Shown here: piece after piece, positions 20,686 to 33,200 of the stretch | Position numbering within the stretch: position 1 is the first letter of the stretch | Layout: the number at the start of each line of letters is the position of its first letter | Origin: Cryptomeria japonica | Taxonomy: Eukaryota; Streptophyta; Pinopsida; Cupressales; Cupressaceae | DNA: 64,000 nucleotides | NCBI RefSeq assembly: GCF_030272615.1 | Contig: NC_081408.1 | Location: forward strand, 765,638,330 to 765,702,329 | Direction of reading: 5' to 3' | Notes under the pieces: model-generated | What the model was told of the DNA's origin: nothing | Database searches by the model: none | The model's input: only the letters and a program-made list of their open reading frames with translations | Made by a program: the position numbers and the translations under genes

Positions 20686-22362
20686 CTATGTGTAAAACCT
20701 GTGAAGGTGCATGCGGTTGATAGGATCCTCTAAATGTTCACCCTCTATGGTTGAGAGCTGATATGCCCCAGATCCATATGCTACTATAATGATGTAAGGA
20801 CCAAGCCAGTTTGGTTCGAACTTGCCCTTCTTCTCTCTGTCTTGCTGATTTTTGGGGTTTTCTCTGAGAACCAAATCACCTACCTCAAATGTGCGAGGCT
20901 TGACTTTGTGATTGTAGCTGCGACTCATTCATTGTTGATAAGCCTTGAGATGATTAAAAGCAGTTTGTCTTTGTTCATCCAATAGTTCAAGTTCTTCTAA
21001 GCGAGAGACCCTATAGTCTTCATTACTGATAATGTTTTTTAAAGAGACTCGTAAAGAGGGTAGCTCGACCTCAATAGGCAAGATAGCTTCAGTGTCGTAA
21101 ACAAGTGAATAGGGTGTAGCTCCTGTAGGTGTGCGGACACTTGTGCAGTAGGCCCAAAGTGCGGGATTAAGTTGGATATGCCAATTATGGCCAGCGTCGT
21201 CAACTGTCTTTTTTAAGATTTTAAGGATTGTTTTATTAGACGCCTCAACTTGACTGTTACCTTGGGGGTAATATGGTGTGGAGAAATGATGGGAAATATG
21301 GAAGCGGTCACAGAGTTCATGAACATCCTGATTTTTGAAGGGACGCCTGTTATCAGTGATAATGGAAACAGGAATACCGTATCGACAAATGATATAGTTG
21401 AGAATGAATGTAGCAATTTGTTTTCCAGTGACTTGCATGAGAGGCACGACTTTGATCCATTTTATGAAATACTTTGTGGCCGTGATAATGAATTTATGAC
21501 CGTTGGAAGAAGGAGGGTGAATCTTGCCTATGAGATCAAGTCCCCACTGACAAAAGGGCCAAGGAGTCGCCATTGGTTGAAGTTCTTGTGCTGGTGCATG
21601 GATGAGGTCTCCATGAAGTTGAAATTGCTTACATTTCCTAACAAACTGATATGAGTCTTTTTCCATACCGGGCCAGTAATATATAGTCCTGATAATTTTC
21701 TTGCCTAAGGTAGGACCACTAGAATGTGGACCACATATCCCTTCATGTACTTCACGTAACGCAATCTGAGCTTCGTCGCTTTCCAAACATCTAAGAAGAG
21801 TGTCATCTAGACCTCGACGGTATAGGACATCGACTAAAATGACGTATTGAGAAGATTGGCGAATGAAAGTGCAACGTTGGTTATTGGATAGGTCAAGAGG
21901 AAAGGTATTATCACGAAGGTATGTGAAAATGGAACCATATAACTGGGACTTAGGACCGACGACACATATTATCTCAGTAGGAGTGATTTCATATGAAATA
22001 ACCAAAAGGTTATCCACCAAGAACTCATAGCAGGTCTCATTCAGAGGTAGATCGATCAGTGAAGCAATTGTAGCCATGGCATCTGCAGCTCGATTATGCT
22101 CTCTTGGTATCTGCTCAAAGTCTATCTTTGTGAAATATTGTTTCAGGTCATCCACCATTCTTTTGTAAGGCATTAATTTCTCATCCTTTGTTTGGTAATC
22201 ATCAGTTGCTTGACAAATTACAAGTTGAGAGTCCCCAAAAACACGAAGTTCTTGGATCTTCCACTGAACTGCAATCCGTAATCCAGTTTTTAATGCCTCA
22301 TATTCTGCTATATTATTAGTGCAAGGAAATGATAATCGATATGATTTTGGTATAGAATCCAC
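20686..22362 (-). pseudogene. Element B archaeal-type RNase H and integrase
   Basis: This starts in the second RNase H (NNIAEYEALKTGLRIA, then GDSQLVICQ and HNRAADAMA). Integrase follows: the zinc-binding region around GICGPHSSGPTLGKK and CKQFQLHG; the catalytic core with aspartate in WGLDLIG, aspartate in SIITDNR and glutamate in GNSQVEASNKT; and the C-terminal region with FEVGDLVLRE and FEPNWLGPYII, ending LHRFYT at the stop 20686-20688. One in-frame TGA (20929-20931) separates the core from the C-terminal region; arginine is likely there. All three catalytic residues are present. Confidence 0.9.
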
Positions 22363-23085
22363 TTGAGGAGTTATGAAGAGGATGCCAACTCCTACCCCAT
22401 GCTATGTGTATGAGCCGTCAAAGTATAGTTTCCATGGTTTTGCATGTGACACTATTAAAATGGATTCATCTGGAAATTCTGAAATTAGAGGAACATCATC
22501 TATCATGGGGGCATTTGCTAACTGATCTGTGATAGCTTCTCCTGTTATTGTTTTTCTGTCCACATACTCGATGTCGAATTCACTCAGGATCATTACCCAT
22601 TTGGCTAGTCGCCCAGTAAGTGTCGCTTTATTGAAAAGGTATTTCAATGGATCGATCCTTGCAACCAACTTAATCTTATGAGTTAGCATGTAATGTCGTA
22701 ATTTCTGCGAAGCAAAGACCACGACAAGACATGCACGCTCGATTGGTGTGTAGTTTAGCTCATATCCCACCAATGTGCGACTGATATAGTATACTGCCTT
22801 TTCTTTGCCCTCAACAACTTGTTGTGCTAAGAGTGCCCCCAGTGCTGTTGAAGTAGCTGATATGTATAGTAATAAAGGCTGATCTGGAACTGGTGGCATC
22901 AAAACTGGTGGATTTAGAAGATAATCTTTGAGTATCTGGAAAGCCTGTTGACAATTATCATCCCATTTGCATTTGATGTTTTTATGTAGCAAGTGTTGAA
23001 AAGGATTACATTTGTCTACAAGTTGTGCTATGAATCTTCGTATGGATTGAAGTCTCCCTTGCAAAGATCGAAGCTGACTGATGTT
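22363..23085 (-). pseudogene. Element B RNase H and start of second RNase H
   Basis: RT thumb/connection (QSIRRFIAQLVDKCNPF), then Ty3-type RNase H: LLLYISATSTALGALLAQ, YYISRTL, YTPIERACLVVVFASQKLRHYM and the tether-like KYLFNKATLTGRLAKW. Near the end, KLYFDGSYT starts the archaeal-type RNase H with its first aspartate. TAG at 22402-22404 follows directly; glutamine is likely there. A TGA lies at the upstream end (23086-23088). Two RNase H domains in tandem are a Tat-lineage hallmark. Confidence 0.88.
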
Positions 23086-24102
23086 TCATGGTGGTTGCAT
23101 CTCTAGGATGGCCTTGACTTTTGCTGGATCAGCTTCAATTCCTCTTTTTGATACAATGAATCCCAGGAGCTTCCCAGAGGTTACTCCAAAGACACATTTC
23201 TTGGGGTTTAATCTTACTTTATATTTTTCCAACTGATCAAAGACGACTGAAAGTATGTCCAAATGTGTATTTCTGTCTATTGATTTGCCCAAGAGGTCGT
23301 CAACATAATCTTCCACGGTAACGTGCATGAGATCATGAAAGATAGTAGTCATGGCTCTTTGATATGTAGCGCCTACATTTTTTAGCCCAAAGGGCATGAC
23401 ATTCCAACAGAAAGTTCCCCAAGGACAAGTGAATGTTGTTTTGTGCTGGTCTTCGGATGCAATTTTTAGTTGATTGTAACAAGAGAATCCATCCATCAAG
23501 GATAACATTGCATGACCTGCTGTGAGATCGACAATCAAATCAATATTTGGTAACAGAAATTCATCCTTAGGACAAGCTTTGTTGATGTCTCTGAAATCTG
23601 TACATGTTCTGATACTACGATCTGGTTTACTGACAGGTACTAAGTTGGAGATGCATTCAGGATAATCAATTGGGCGTATGAATCCGACATCCAATAATTT
23701 CTCAAGTTCTGTTTTGACTAATAATGCCACTTGTGGATGCATCTTTCTTAATTTCTGTTTCACTGGTTTTGCCCCCAGTTTAACTGTCAAATGATGCATT
23801 ACCAAATCCGGATCCAATCCAGGCATATCAGCGTATGACCATGCAAAGTTGATTTGTCGCTCGATGAAGAAACTTACGAATTTTGACCTTTCTGACTCTG
23901 TGAAAGATTGAGCCAGGAATATGTTGTGTGGAACTTCTTCTGTACCAATGTTTGTTTTGATAGTCTCCTCTACCAACATGGATGACTTTTCCTCATATGA
24001 TGCTGGGAGAATGTCGAGCCTTCCATCTTCGAGTGCCTCTGAGAGGTTTTCGCCCTCAGATACGTCCTTTATTTTTACTTTTTTGGGGTCAGACAGCGCC
24101 AC
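23086..24102 (-). pseudogene. Element B reverse transcriptase
   Basis: A 338-codon frame. It holds HHLTVKLGAKPVKQKLRK, the WxxP-like pre-RT segment, then RT motifs TDFRDINKACPKDEFLLP, DGFSCYNQLKI, FCWNVMPFGLKNVGATYQR and the catalytic DYVDDLLGKS, and KCVFGVTSGKLLGFIVS. The catalytic YVDD is intact, unlike in E. The N-terminal part has the KKVKIKDVSEGEN motif. It would copy the element RNA within particles. Confidence 0.93.
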
Positions 24103-25042
24103 AATGTGGTTTTAGCCATAAGACCCTTGGTTTGTTTTTTTTTTTATATTTTTGCGATTGGAAGGTCCGATACCCTCACCAAAATATGCCACGCTATTGA
24201 GTTCTATAGTGTATCCCACTTTATGGTCCCCAGGGGGAAGATCATCTCATATGCCAAGATAGTCAATAAAAGCTTCATCATTTTGGAATGTGTCAAACTG
24301 TGCAGGTCCTTCATGGTCCCAGTCAATGAGTTGGTGGTGAACAAGGGGAAGGCCTTTGATGTCCTCAAAGTTAGCGGGGTTAAGGGTGAAGATGCAATTA
24401 TATTCAGGTATGTCAAGGTAGTTATCGAGGTCATCGTTGGCACTCTCCTCATCAGTCTCGATCGTGAATGAATCCAGATTATCATCACTAGTAGCGCATT
24501 CTGGGACAGGTGTTCTCATTCTATGTGATTTCAACCCAGGACCTAGAGACAAAGACTGTATGGGTTCCTCTGGGGTTGTTTCTTGACCAACTTTGAATTT
24601 CCTATTAAATTCCTCTTCTTCTGTTGGTTCACTTGGTTTTTTGAATGTCTCGGTGAGCTCATAGTCACTAAAGGATTTGTCTGAACCCCATTCCCATTCA
24701 TTGGAGTCTGTGGAATAGCGGTTTTCTTGTTGAATTTTGGCAACTTTGATTTGTAATGCTTCTTTTGTCCTTTGAGTGTGGACCTTAGAAGTCACGAAAC
24801 CAAGCCCCTTCAAGCGTTCCTTTTTGAATGTCAATTCAGGTTGTAAAGGTTCAATGATGCCTTCCTTTCTTAACCCAAGAGGGCTTTTGCCATCATACCC
24901 AATTTTTTGTAGAATCTTGAACCCTTTGTCATACTTCTCACATGGTATACTGATGTGATCTTGTGTATCATTTTCAAGGTCTTTGTAAAGCATTTCGTAT
25001 AAGTCTTCCTCTTCCAGTTCACCCCATTTTTGAAAGATAGTA
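24103..25042 (-). pseudogene. Element B polyprotein linker with G-patch-like domain
   Basis: The frame is open from just after the primer-like site. A G-patch-like segment (about 24830-24930 on the minus strand) reads FKILQKIGYDGKSPLGL, EGIIEPLQPEL and LKGLGF, close to the E version (46830-46960). An acidic linker follows. A stop lies at 24247-24249 and a TAA near 24115, before RT. G-patch domains bind RNA or helicases and are known in Tat-type and other retroelement polyproteins. Upstream gag and protease are absent. Confidence 0.75.
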
Positions 25043-25065
25043 GGGTCCCACCGGACATGCCAAAA
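25043..25065 (-). other. Primer-binding-like site of element B
   Basis: On the minus strand TTTTGGCATGTCCGGTGGGA follows the LTR end ATACA. It has the TTTTGGC...TGGG pattern of Tat-type primer sites (F: TTTTTGGCGCCCATCGTGGG). The reading frame of the linker runs through it, so it could be partly coincidence. The tRNA is not identified. Confidence 0.5.
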
Positions 25066-25837
25066 TGTATATGGTAAAAATGGATAACAACAATATTAAA
25101 AGACTAAATGAATTCAACCACAAAACCCTAGCCTAACAACAACAAAGATCCACCATAACATATGAAGATTACCTAAGACAATGCAAATCAAATGAAATCA
25201 CAAAGATTATACCATCACATGTCCAATAGGGTTTGGATCTCCATTCTTCCTATCTCCTTTGATCTTGCTTGATATATTTGCTCTTAGATTTTATGTGCAC
25301 AAGAGCTCAACAAAGAACGAAATGTGGTTGCACGTAGGATCTCATATGAAAAGCGTAGTGTAGTCAAATGCATAAATTGATTAGCCAGGGTTTGATAATA
25401 AAGGAAACATCTCCTTATATAGAAGACACTATAAGAAATGGAGGGATAAGATTGAGAGGTGTAAAAGAGGTCGGCTATGATTAGAGGGTAGGTAAAGGAA
25501 ATAATAAAATAATGAAAGGGTAGGTAGTGTATGAATTAAGAGATGAATGACATGTGTCATGGGTAGAAAAGGCTAATGAATTAATTAAATAAATAAAGAT
25601 TTATTTAATTAATAGAAGAAGTGGGATCAATTAAATAAATAAGATATTTATTTAATTTAGGAAAAGGATAATTTAAATAAATAAATGTATTTATTTAAAT
25701 GAGAAATAAGGCTAGAAGAGGATAAATGAATTAATTAAATAAATAAAGATTTACTTAATTAATAGAAGAATTAGGCTAAAATAATTAAATAAATAAAATA
25801 TTTATTTAATTAGATTGGACAATTTTAGGTGTCTACA
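25066..25837 (-). repeat. Element B 5' LTR
   Basis: 772 bases, TGTAGACACC to CCATATACA on the minus strand, paired with 14874-15645. It contains the TATATAAGG box (25413-25421) and five A/T palindromes. Confidence 0.93.
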
Positions 25838-26299
25838 ATATATATAATTTGGAGGTAGTTATCAATTCTTGTACGAACATAAGACATTTTTGTCTTCTTT
25901 TTACAAAAAGTGTCCAAAATGACAACTTTTACAAGCAAGAATGACAACTTTTGTTGCTCCAAGTGGCAATTTGAGCAACCTAACACAACCAACCTTCCAA
26001 AATCACCTAGAAATGATTAAAAACATTTTCTAAACATGTTTCAATTCTTTCCAAAGCATGGCTAAGCCTATAAGGCGATTTTCTACTTTTTAGCCTTATT
26101 TGGCCTAGGAGCACAAAACTGACAACTCAAACTTTAGGAAGCAAAACTTGATCTCTCAAGCACAAAATGAGATCAAAAAATTATGAAATGACTAAAAACA
26201 ACCTATAAAAACATTCAAAACCTATTACAAGACTCACAAACACTTAAGCATGAAAATACTAAAAAGGAGAGTGAAGCATGACTAGGTGCTCCTGCACCA
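25838..26299 (-). repeat. Element C 3' LTR, proximal part (resumes after B)
   Basis: Collinear with 40540-40997. It ends GCTCCTGCACCA on the plus strand, i.e. TGGTGCAGGAGC as the LTR start on the minus strand. Confidence 0.92.
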
Positions 26300-26314
26300 T
26301 ACTCCCCCAAAAAT
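26300..26314 (-). other. Polypurine tract of element C
   Basis: Minus strand TTTTTGGGGGAGTA abuts the 3' LTR start. Confidence 0.8.
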
Positions 26315-26372
26315 AAAGAAGTCATGTGACTCTGTGAGGCAGCAAAGAAGAAGGAATGCTAGAATTAGAGAA

Positions 26373-27772
26373 CTAAATCTCATGTACCCAAGTGGCTTCT
26401 GAAAGTGGTTTATCTTTCCACTTGATGAGATGCTCCATGTACACTTGATGGTGAGTCCTCGTGGAAACTCTTGAGTCCAAAACCTTTTCAGCTTGAGGAA
26501 TGGATGGAGGAGGCAAATACAAGTCTAAAAGTGACTTGTGAACATCTAAAACTCTATCATCCTCCTTAGGAAGCTGACCTTTGAATGCCACCAAATCTGA
26601 AACATTGAAAATAGGAGACAAAAAAAGATCAGTACGTAAATCAAATATGCATTAGAACCATACTTAGCCAATATCTTGCAAGGACCTATCCGCCTCATTT
26701 GGAGCTTGTTGGGAGCTCCCTTTTGCAATATAGACCTGTTCAAATGTACAATCACAAAGTCCCCAACTGAAAATTGAACATCCCTCTTTGATGCATCCAC
26801 TCTAGCTTTCACTTTTTGTGAGGTATCTTGAAAAGTCTGTCTCACTTGCTCATGAACTTCCTTCATTGATTGAGCCATGTCATTTGCTGTACCACTCTTT
26901 TGCTGCATGTTACCAAGATCCATTAACTCCATGATACCCCTTGGGTGCATACCATAAACAATCTCAAAGGGACTCTTACCAGTTGACCTGTTAACACTAT
27001 CATTATATGCAAATTCTACCTGATGTATGAGCTGATCCCAACTTTGGCCATATTCCTTTGTCAAACACCTTAAGAGGTTGCCAAAAGTCCTATTGACCAC
27101 CTCAGTTTGGCCATTAGTCTATGGGTGATAAGCTGAACCAAGAGAAAGATTAGTACCCAATCTTTTCCACAATGTCTTCCAAAAATGGCTAAGAAACTTA
27201 ACATCTCTATCAAAAACAATGCTAGAAGGTAAACCATGGATTCTTATCACTTCCTTGAAAAACAAATAGGCTATATGACTAGCATCATGTTTAGTTTTGC
27301 AAGGAATAAAGTGTTCCATTTTACTAAATCTATCCACAATTACAAAAATGCTATCAAAACCAGTTTGAGTCTTAGGTAAGCCTACCACAAAATCCATGCT
27401 AACACATTCCCAAGGCCTTGTAGGAATTGGAAGAGGCTGATAAAGACCAGAATTAGAAGTATTACCTTTTGCTTTCTGACAAACCATACATTGCTCCACA
27501 TACCTTCTGACATCTCGCTGCATTTTAGACCAATAATAGAACCGTTGCACCAACTCCAATGTTTTGTTGAGACCAAAATGTCCACTCAAACACCCATTGT
27601 ACTTTTCTTGAATTAGATTCTCCCTCATTGAGCTTTTAGGAACACATAGTTTTCCACCTTTAAACAACAAACCAGTTTGCAAAGTATAATCAACATATTC
27701 ACTATGAAAAGAATTATCAAATGCTTGGCAAACCTTGTAGGTGGTTGCAAAATCTTCATCATCAGGATACAT
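26373..27772 (-). pseudogene. Element C integrase with C-terminal chromodomain
   Basis: Zinc finger region (GHFGLNKT, then CMVCQ), then a catalytic core with aspartate in SMDFVVGLP, aspartate in VFDRDVKF and glutamate in GQTEVVNRT. Then comes the GPY-like region (MRRIGPCKILAKYG). After a frameshift near 26640 a chromodomain follows: EKVLDSRV, then MEHLIKWKDKPLSEATWV, ending near 26375. A TAG (27119-27121) sits in the conserved YHP-x-TNGQTE, where glutamine is universal. Chromodomains direct integration to marked chromatin in this family. Confidence 0.9.
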
Positions 27773-28387
27773 TCCTTTGAAGCATTCTATGCCAATACTT
27801 TGAACCTATACTTCTTGCACTGTTAGAAGCCTTCTACTCAAAGCATCTACTACTTTATTGCATTGTCCTTTCTTGTGCTTAAGAGTAAAAGTGTATTATT
27901 GTAAGTACTCAACCCATTTAACATGCCTATGATTTAACTTATCTAGTGAATTCAAGAAACTCAAAGCCTAATTATCTGTATAAACAACAAACTCCTTTGG
28001 AAGCAAATAATGTCTCCACTTTTTAAGTGCTTGAACTAAAGCATAGAGTTCCAAATCATAGGAAGAGTACTTCTTCTTAGCATCATTCAATTTTTCACTA
28101 AAGAAAGCTACAGGTCTATTATCCCGACTCAACACTGCACCTACTGCAATATTACTAGCATCACATTCAATAGTAAATAACTTGTCAAAGCTAGGAAGTA
28201 TAAGCACTGGCTGAGAAACAACCTTGGTTTTCAAAAGTTCAAACCCCTTATTTGTTCCATCTATCCATTGAAACTTTACCTTAGCTCCACCTTTTATAGT
28301 ATCAAGCATTGGTGCACAAATTTCACTAAACCCTCTGATGAACTTCCTGTAGATCTGTGCTAAGCCATGAAAAACTTTGGACATCAC
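27773..28387 (-). pseudogene. Element C RNase H
   Basis: Ty3 RNase H: FTIECDASNIAVGAVLSR, PVAFFSEKLNDAKKKYSSYDLELYALVQALKKWRHYL and VYTDN, followed by the degraded tether region with several stops (one TAG after YTDN at 27968-27970). The frame shift from RT is near 28380. Confidence 0.88.
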
Positions 28388-28671
28388 TTGCTGATTTGGG
28401 TATAGGCCAATTTGTGATGGCTTCCACCTTGGTTTTATCCATTTTCAAATCTCCACTTGAGATCACAAAGCCAAGATAAACCAATTCTTGTTTCATAAGA
28501 TCACACTTTTCCAAATTGATTATCAGTTGTTCATCATATAATTTGATCAAAACAATTTCAAGATGCTTCAAATGCTCTTCTTTAGCTTTACTAAAAATTA
28601 GTATGTCATCTAAGTACACCACAACAAATTTACCAATGAAATCATGCAACACTTCATTCATGAGTCTCGTG
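28388..28671 (-). pseudogene. Element C reverse transcriptase, C-terminal part
   Basis: [28 protein letters not shown] contains the catalytic [21 protein letters not shown] follows. It is cut at 28675 by D. The upstream half is at 36718-37341. Confidence 0.92.
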
Positions 28672-28675
28672 AATG

Positions 28676-29865
28676 TGTTAGGCCCAATATAGAAAGCTAA
28701 TGTACTGAGAGGGGAGGGGTGAATCAGTACTCCAAAAAATTTCCTCTGTAATAACCTTACTGTTATGCATAAACAGAATAGTGCAGTAACATAAAATAAA
28801 ACTATAATCAATAGATGACAGTCATACATGATTCACTCCATAACACATATATTTTGGTCACGCAGAAACTCTTGGTTAGAGAGAAAAACTGCGGTGGGGA
28901 TGGCACCCACAACTTCACTACTGCAATAATAAAGAATGCTCGGTTAGAGCTACATTTAGCTATTTCTGATAGCTTACCCTGTTAGGAGTATTAAGATCAG
29001 TTAGATCTACCTTACTAAAGGATTTGTACAACACTATATAAGTGTAGCACCTAGTTAAAGGATTTACAATTTATAGACTTGGTTAGAGTCTTTTACCCTG
29101 TTAAAGGTTTCTCTTACAACTTCAAAATATTACAATATAATCATTACAAATATCTGCAACTTTACATCTGAAATGTTAAAGCAGATTCTATGTGCTCTGA
29201 ATAAGATTACCTAGCTTGTAGCATACCTTGGTAACCCATAATGAAACTCGGTAAATCCTTCTGTTTACTCTGTTCTTCGACTGTTCACTGATAACCTTCT
29301 CGGTGACCTCTTCATGTCTCTGTAACAGTCTTCCTTCATGTATACACACTGCTATCTCATTGTATCTCTTATCACATCATATCATGTCTCATTGTCTAAC
29401 CCTATAATCATGTTGCATCTATAGATCTCTTACAGCGGTGATTTGATTCATTGCTTCGATCTTACAAAAAGATTCTTCGATTAAACAAAATATCTCATAG
29501 GTTAGATTGATCTTGTAATCATGCACAATCTCCTAGTGCAATTTCCAATGCAAAAAATGGTTAGATGTGCCTTGATCTTGTAACACGTTTTCATGTGCAT
29601 GTCTAGGTTCAATGTATCTAGTAAGACATTTCACTTGGTGAATATCAACTCAGTGAGTTAACTTTACCACTCGGTAGCCATGAACCTTTACTCGGTAAAC
29701 AGCTTGGTGAATACTGTGTTCTGTGACTGCTTTCTTCAGTAAACGACTAGACTGTTCATACTGACTTCTCTGTGTGCACCGACTGCATGATTCAATAATA
29801 CTAACTGACTATAATATAGTATGACTTTGGATATGAAACTAATGGCAATTTGATAAGTAGTAACA
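28676..29865 (-). repeat. Element D 3' LTR
   Basis: Minus strand TGTTACTACTTATC to CCTAACA. Paired with 35534-36712, with a few substitutions and an 11-base indel around 29010. Confidence 0.94.
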
Positions 29866-30244
29866 ATCTCCCGTTTTGACATTAGTTGAGATGTTTGACA
29901 AAAACTACTTACAAAGTCATAACTCAAAAAAAATATATAATTGACAAAATGACTATACTTGACAATATGTAGAATAGTCAATAGTATATGTAGATATACT
30001 CCCCTTATCATTATCCTGTACATAACTCTAAATTTTGCATGTTCGATTTGGTTCTGTATTGTACTTGTGTGCTCTGTATATTTTGCATATTCTGCTCGGT
30101 AGACTCCCCTTGTATACAATACTCAAAATTGTGTTATCAAAACTGTACTATTCTCCAAGTGTAGAATTACTCCCCCTTTGCTGGGCTTTCCTCCCCTGTG
30201 TAGTAACATAATATTACTCCCCCTTTTTGACAAACATTAAAAAC
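29866..30244 (-). other. Element D 3' untranslated region with three polypurine tracts
   Basis: The terminal tract CAAAACGGGAGAT (minus) abuts the LTR. Two further tracts lie upstream: TTTGTCAAAAAGGGGGAG (about 30216-30233) and CAAAGGGGGAG (about 30169-30180). Element A has the same TTGTCAAAGGGGGAG motif. Confidence 0.8.
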
Positions 30245-33200
30245 TTAATTTGCATCTAGAGGTGGTAACTGATAAAAAATAGTCTTATACTTGGTCCGGG
30301 CGTCAGTGAGGGCGACTGAGAGTGAGTCCTTGAGACTTTCCATTGATGAGTTATGTGCTTGAATATCAGATAAGAGTGATATCAAGCCATCAAGAGTGCT
30401 TCCCTCTTGGGTAGTTGATAAGCTTATAGCTCGGTTAAGCTGCTCTTGGACTGATGAGAGATGAGGAAGGAATAATGTTTGAAGGGTCATTATATCCATC
30501 CTAATTTTATGCTCTTCATTCCTCAGTTCTAACTGTTGAGCCATGAGCTATTGTAGCTTTTTGTAAAAAGTCTGAACTGAATTAGGCTTAGTGGTCAACT
30601 TGGAGGAGAGATCGGTGATCTCTTTCTCAATTGCATCAGTTTTATTTTTGATGTCTTTAATAAATAAAGAAAATGTACACAATTTCTGGAATAAATAAAG
30701 AATGTGCTTGAGTTGAGGGGTAAACTCAGCAATGAATTTGACAAGTTCTACCTTGCCAACAACAATTGATTTATGGACTTCCTCTATCATTTTTGTAGTG
30801 AGCTCTTTATCCTTGAGCTTGCTTAGGTATTCGGATGCATCAACTCCAGATGTTTCAATCTGATTAAGGAGTTCATCCAACTGAATATGGATGGTTGCAT
30901 CGGTTGACACTGTTGCTGATGGTAGCATTTCTGTGAGCAGTGTCCTAACCTTTTGAAGTACCTTGTTCTTTTTCTGTATTGCCAGTTGTTTCTCCTATTT
31001 GGCCTTTGCTTTGCATAGTTCACCGAATTCAGTGAGTGCTTGCCCTTTTAATTTGGAGATGTTGACATTGGGCAACATGATCGGTTTAGATAAGTCAATT
31101 TTAAAACCATGCTTTCTCACCTTTTTCTCTTTTCCTTTTGTTTGGGGCACTAAGACAAGTGTTTGTGAGGCGTGCTGTCCCTTGGTAGGTTGCTCGATAG
31201 ATGCAACACTTTGCACTATTCCTGTAGCAGTTGCAGTGTCTTTGGATGGCTCGGTGCTAGGCGTCTCTGCTGTAATATTTGTTGTGCTTGTCTGTCCCTG
31301 AGACGAATGATCTTTTGTTGTGTCTACTGCAGCTTCAGATTTGTTACCTTCGGTAACTTGTTTGGTGTCCTTGGGGGCTTCGGTTGGTACTGTTGGCTTC
31401 ACTGGCGGATAAGGCTGAACTTGTTCTAAGATTGATTCCCTAGACACAAGTTTTGCATAAGTGGTGCCTTCAATCATTTCTTGCTTCGGTGCGGCTTCAT
31501 TGATTACATCTTCATCAATTTGTATTGTGTCAACCGGGTCTGGACCTTGCTCGGTGACATCTATATCTTGCTTGGTGACATCAACAATTTCAATTTGAGA
31601 TTGTTCACCGACATCCTTTTGTTTGAAGATCACCTGCCACTTGGCCTTAGTCTCATTCTCCATGTCAATATATAGCCCATTCATCAATTTTAAGGCTCTC
31701 TGTTTCACAAGAAATTTTGAATTGAATGTGGACAAATGCTCCTTGATTTCAGCTACGGACATGTCAGGAAATAAGTGGACAAGACTTCTTTCTCTTATTT
31801 GTCTCTTTGAATCCATTGCATATTTCCATCTGTTATCAATATGTGAGTAGAGTTCACTTGGAAGTGACTTTGCTAGTTCCAATGGTGCTAACCAAAACTT
31901 CAGAAGAGTACATATGACAACTTCTTCAATCTATCGTTTCTCATCATTGTTCCTAGACTCATACTTAACATATCTGAATCCTGCAAACCCACCGTATTCC
32001 TTAAGATTGGCACAAAAGTTTTCAACACTGTGAATGTTTGCCTTTTTGCTCTTCACAATCTAGAATTTGTTAGCATCATTAGACTCTGTATCACTCGACT
32101 CTTTTGCCAAAATGAGTCTCTGAGTAGATTTCTTGTAAGTCTTTGTTACCTTAGGAGTAGCAACAGTCTTTTGTTTCTTGCTCGGTGATGCAGCTGATGC
32201 TCTGGTGTTGGGTCTCTTTGTTGGTGGAGTCGGTAGGGTCTTTGAAATATCTTGTTTCTTTCTTTTTAAAACTTTTCCCTTTGGCAACTCTGTGCTCAAT
32301 GTTATTACAACCTCTTGTGCTTTTGATTCTTCCTCAGTAATGGCAAGATTGCCTTTGACAGGTGTAGATGAGGATTCTTCTCCGAATTTCTCAGATAAAG
32401 CTTTTATCATCTTTGTTGCTTTCCTTGTAGCCTTAGGAACTACAATGCTCATTTTTACTTTTACCTTTACCTCTTCATAGGTTCCATACCTTAGTTCATT
32501 TGCATGCCTTGGCAATGATAGGTAGGCATCAATTTGTTGCTGTGTGATGTCATGATCAATTTCATGACCCATTGGTTGCAACGACTGAATCCTCGATTCA
32601 ACAACATTTACATAGCAGTAATCAGTGTCGACTTCAAAATAAATATTGTCCTTGTATTTTTCAATCAGCTGTGGTGGGATCCTGTACCTGTTGTGCATTT
32701 TCTCTTGGAATTTGCTAAAATAATCATCCATGACATCATTAAAGTTATCTCCTAACCTCTTGATGTAATCATTGATCTGATGGGTGATGGGTCGGTGTAG
32801 CTCCCATACTACTATACTGACTGAGGGAAAGAACTTTTCAAAATAGAAAAACATACAGACAAGTAGTGAACCGAACTTGAGTGTGTTTGCCGAGTTGTTC
32901 TTCTTCGGCTTCCTTATTGTGTTCAGGTTCTCAAATAAGTTCTTTAGTAGTACTTCACACAAGTCTACTTTCATTCCCTTCTTTACTATTTTGTAGGCCA
33001 GGTCCACTGCAGCACATGGTACACTATTTTCCCTTGCAGATTGGAAGAAACAGTAACCAATGACTTTGATTGCAAATTTTAGTTCAACATCAGTGACATT
33101 ATTCAATTTTAGTCCTCGGTAATCAGATTCTACTCTAGTTAGACTGATTAGCTCCTTTTGTGATATCATTTTCTGTGCACGAGCATGATCATAGATGGGA

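Larger units (their letters stand above)
14874..25837 (-). mobile_element. Element B: Ty3/Tat-type retrotransposon lacking gag-protease, with opposite-strand PMD gene
   Basis: The two 772-base LTRs (14874-15645 and 25066-25837) differ at only about five of the first 215 compared bases, so this is one of the younger insertions. On the minus strand it has a primer-like site, then immediately the G-patch linker, RT, RNase H, archaeal-type RNase H and integrase. No leader, gag or protease is present. The 3' region carries the two-exon PMD gene on the plus strand. B is inserted in C's LTR at the TATA-like site. The pol frame holds a handful of stops and intact catalytic motifs. Confidence 0.92.

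Noticed and set aside
24103-24246. Intron between protease/linker and RT, as reported for Ogre elements
   Set aside because: In B the frame continues in register across this stretch with only two stops, so no intron is required by the sequence.
30963-33063. Plus-strand frames opposite the D cargo
   Set aside because: Shorter and lower in complexity than the minus-strand frame, which is continuous over 3.4 kb.
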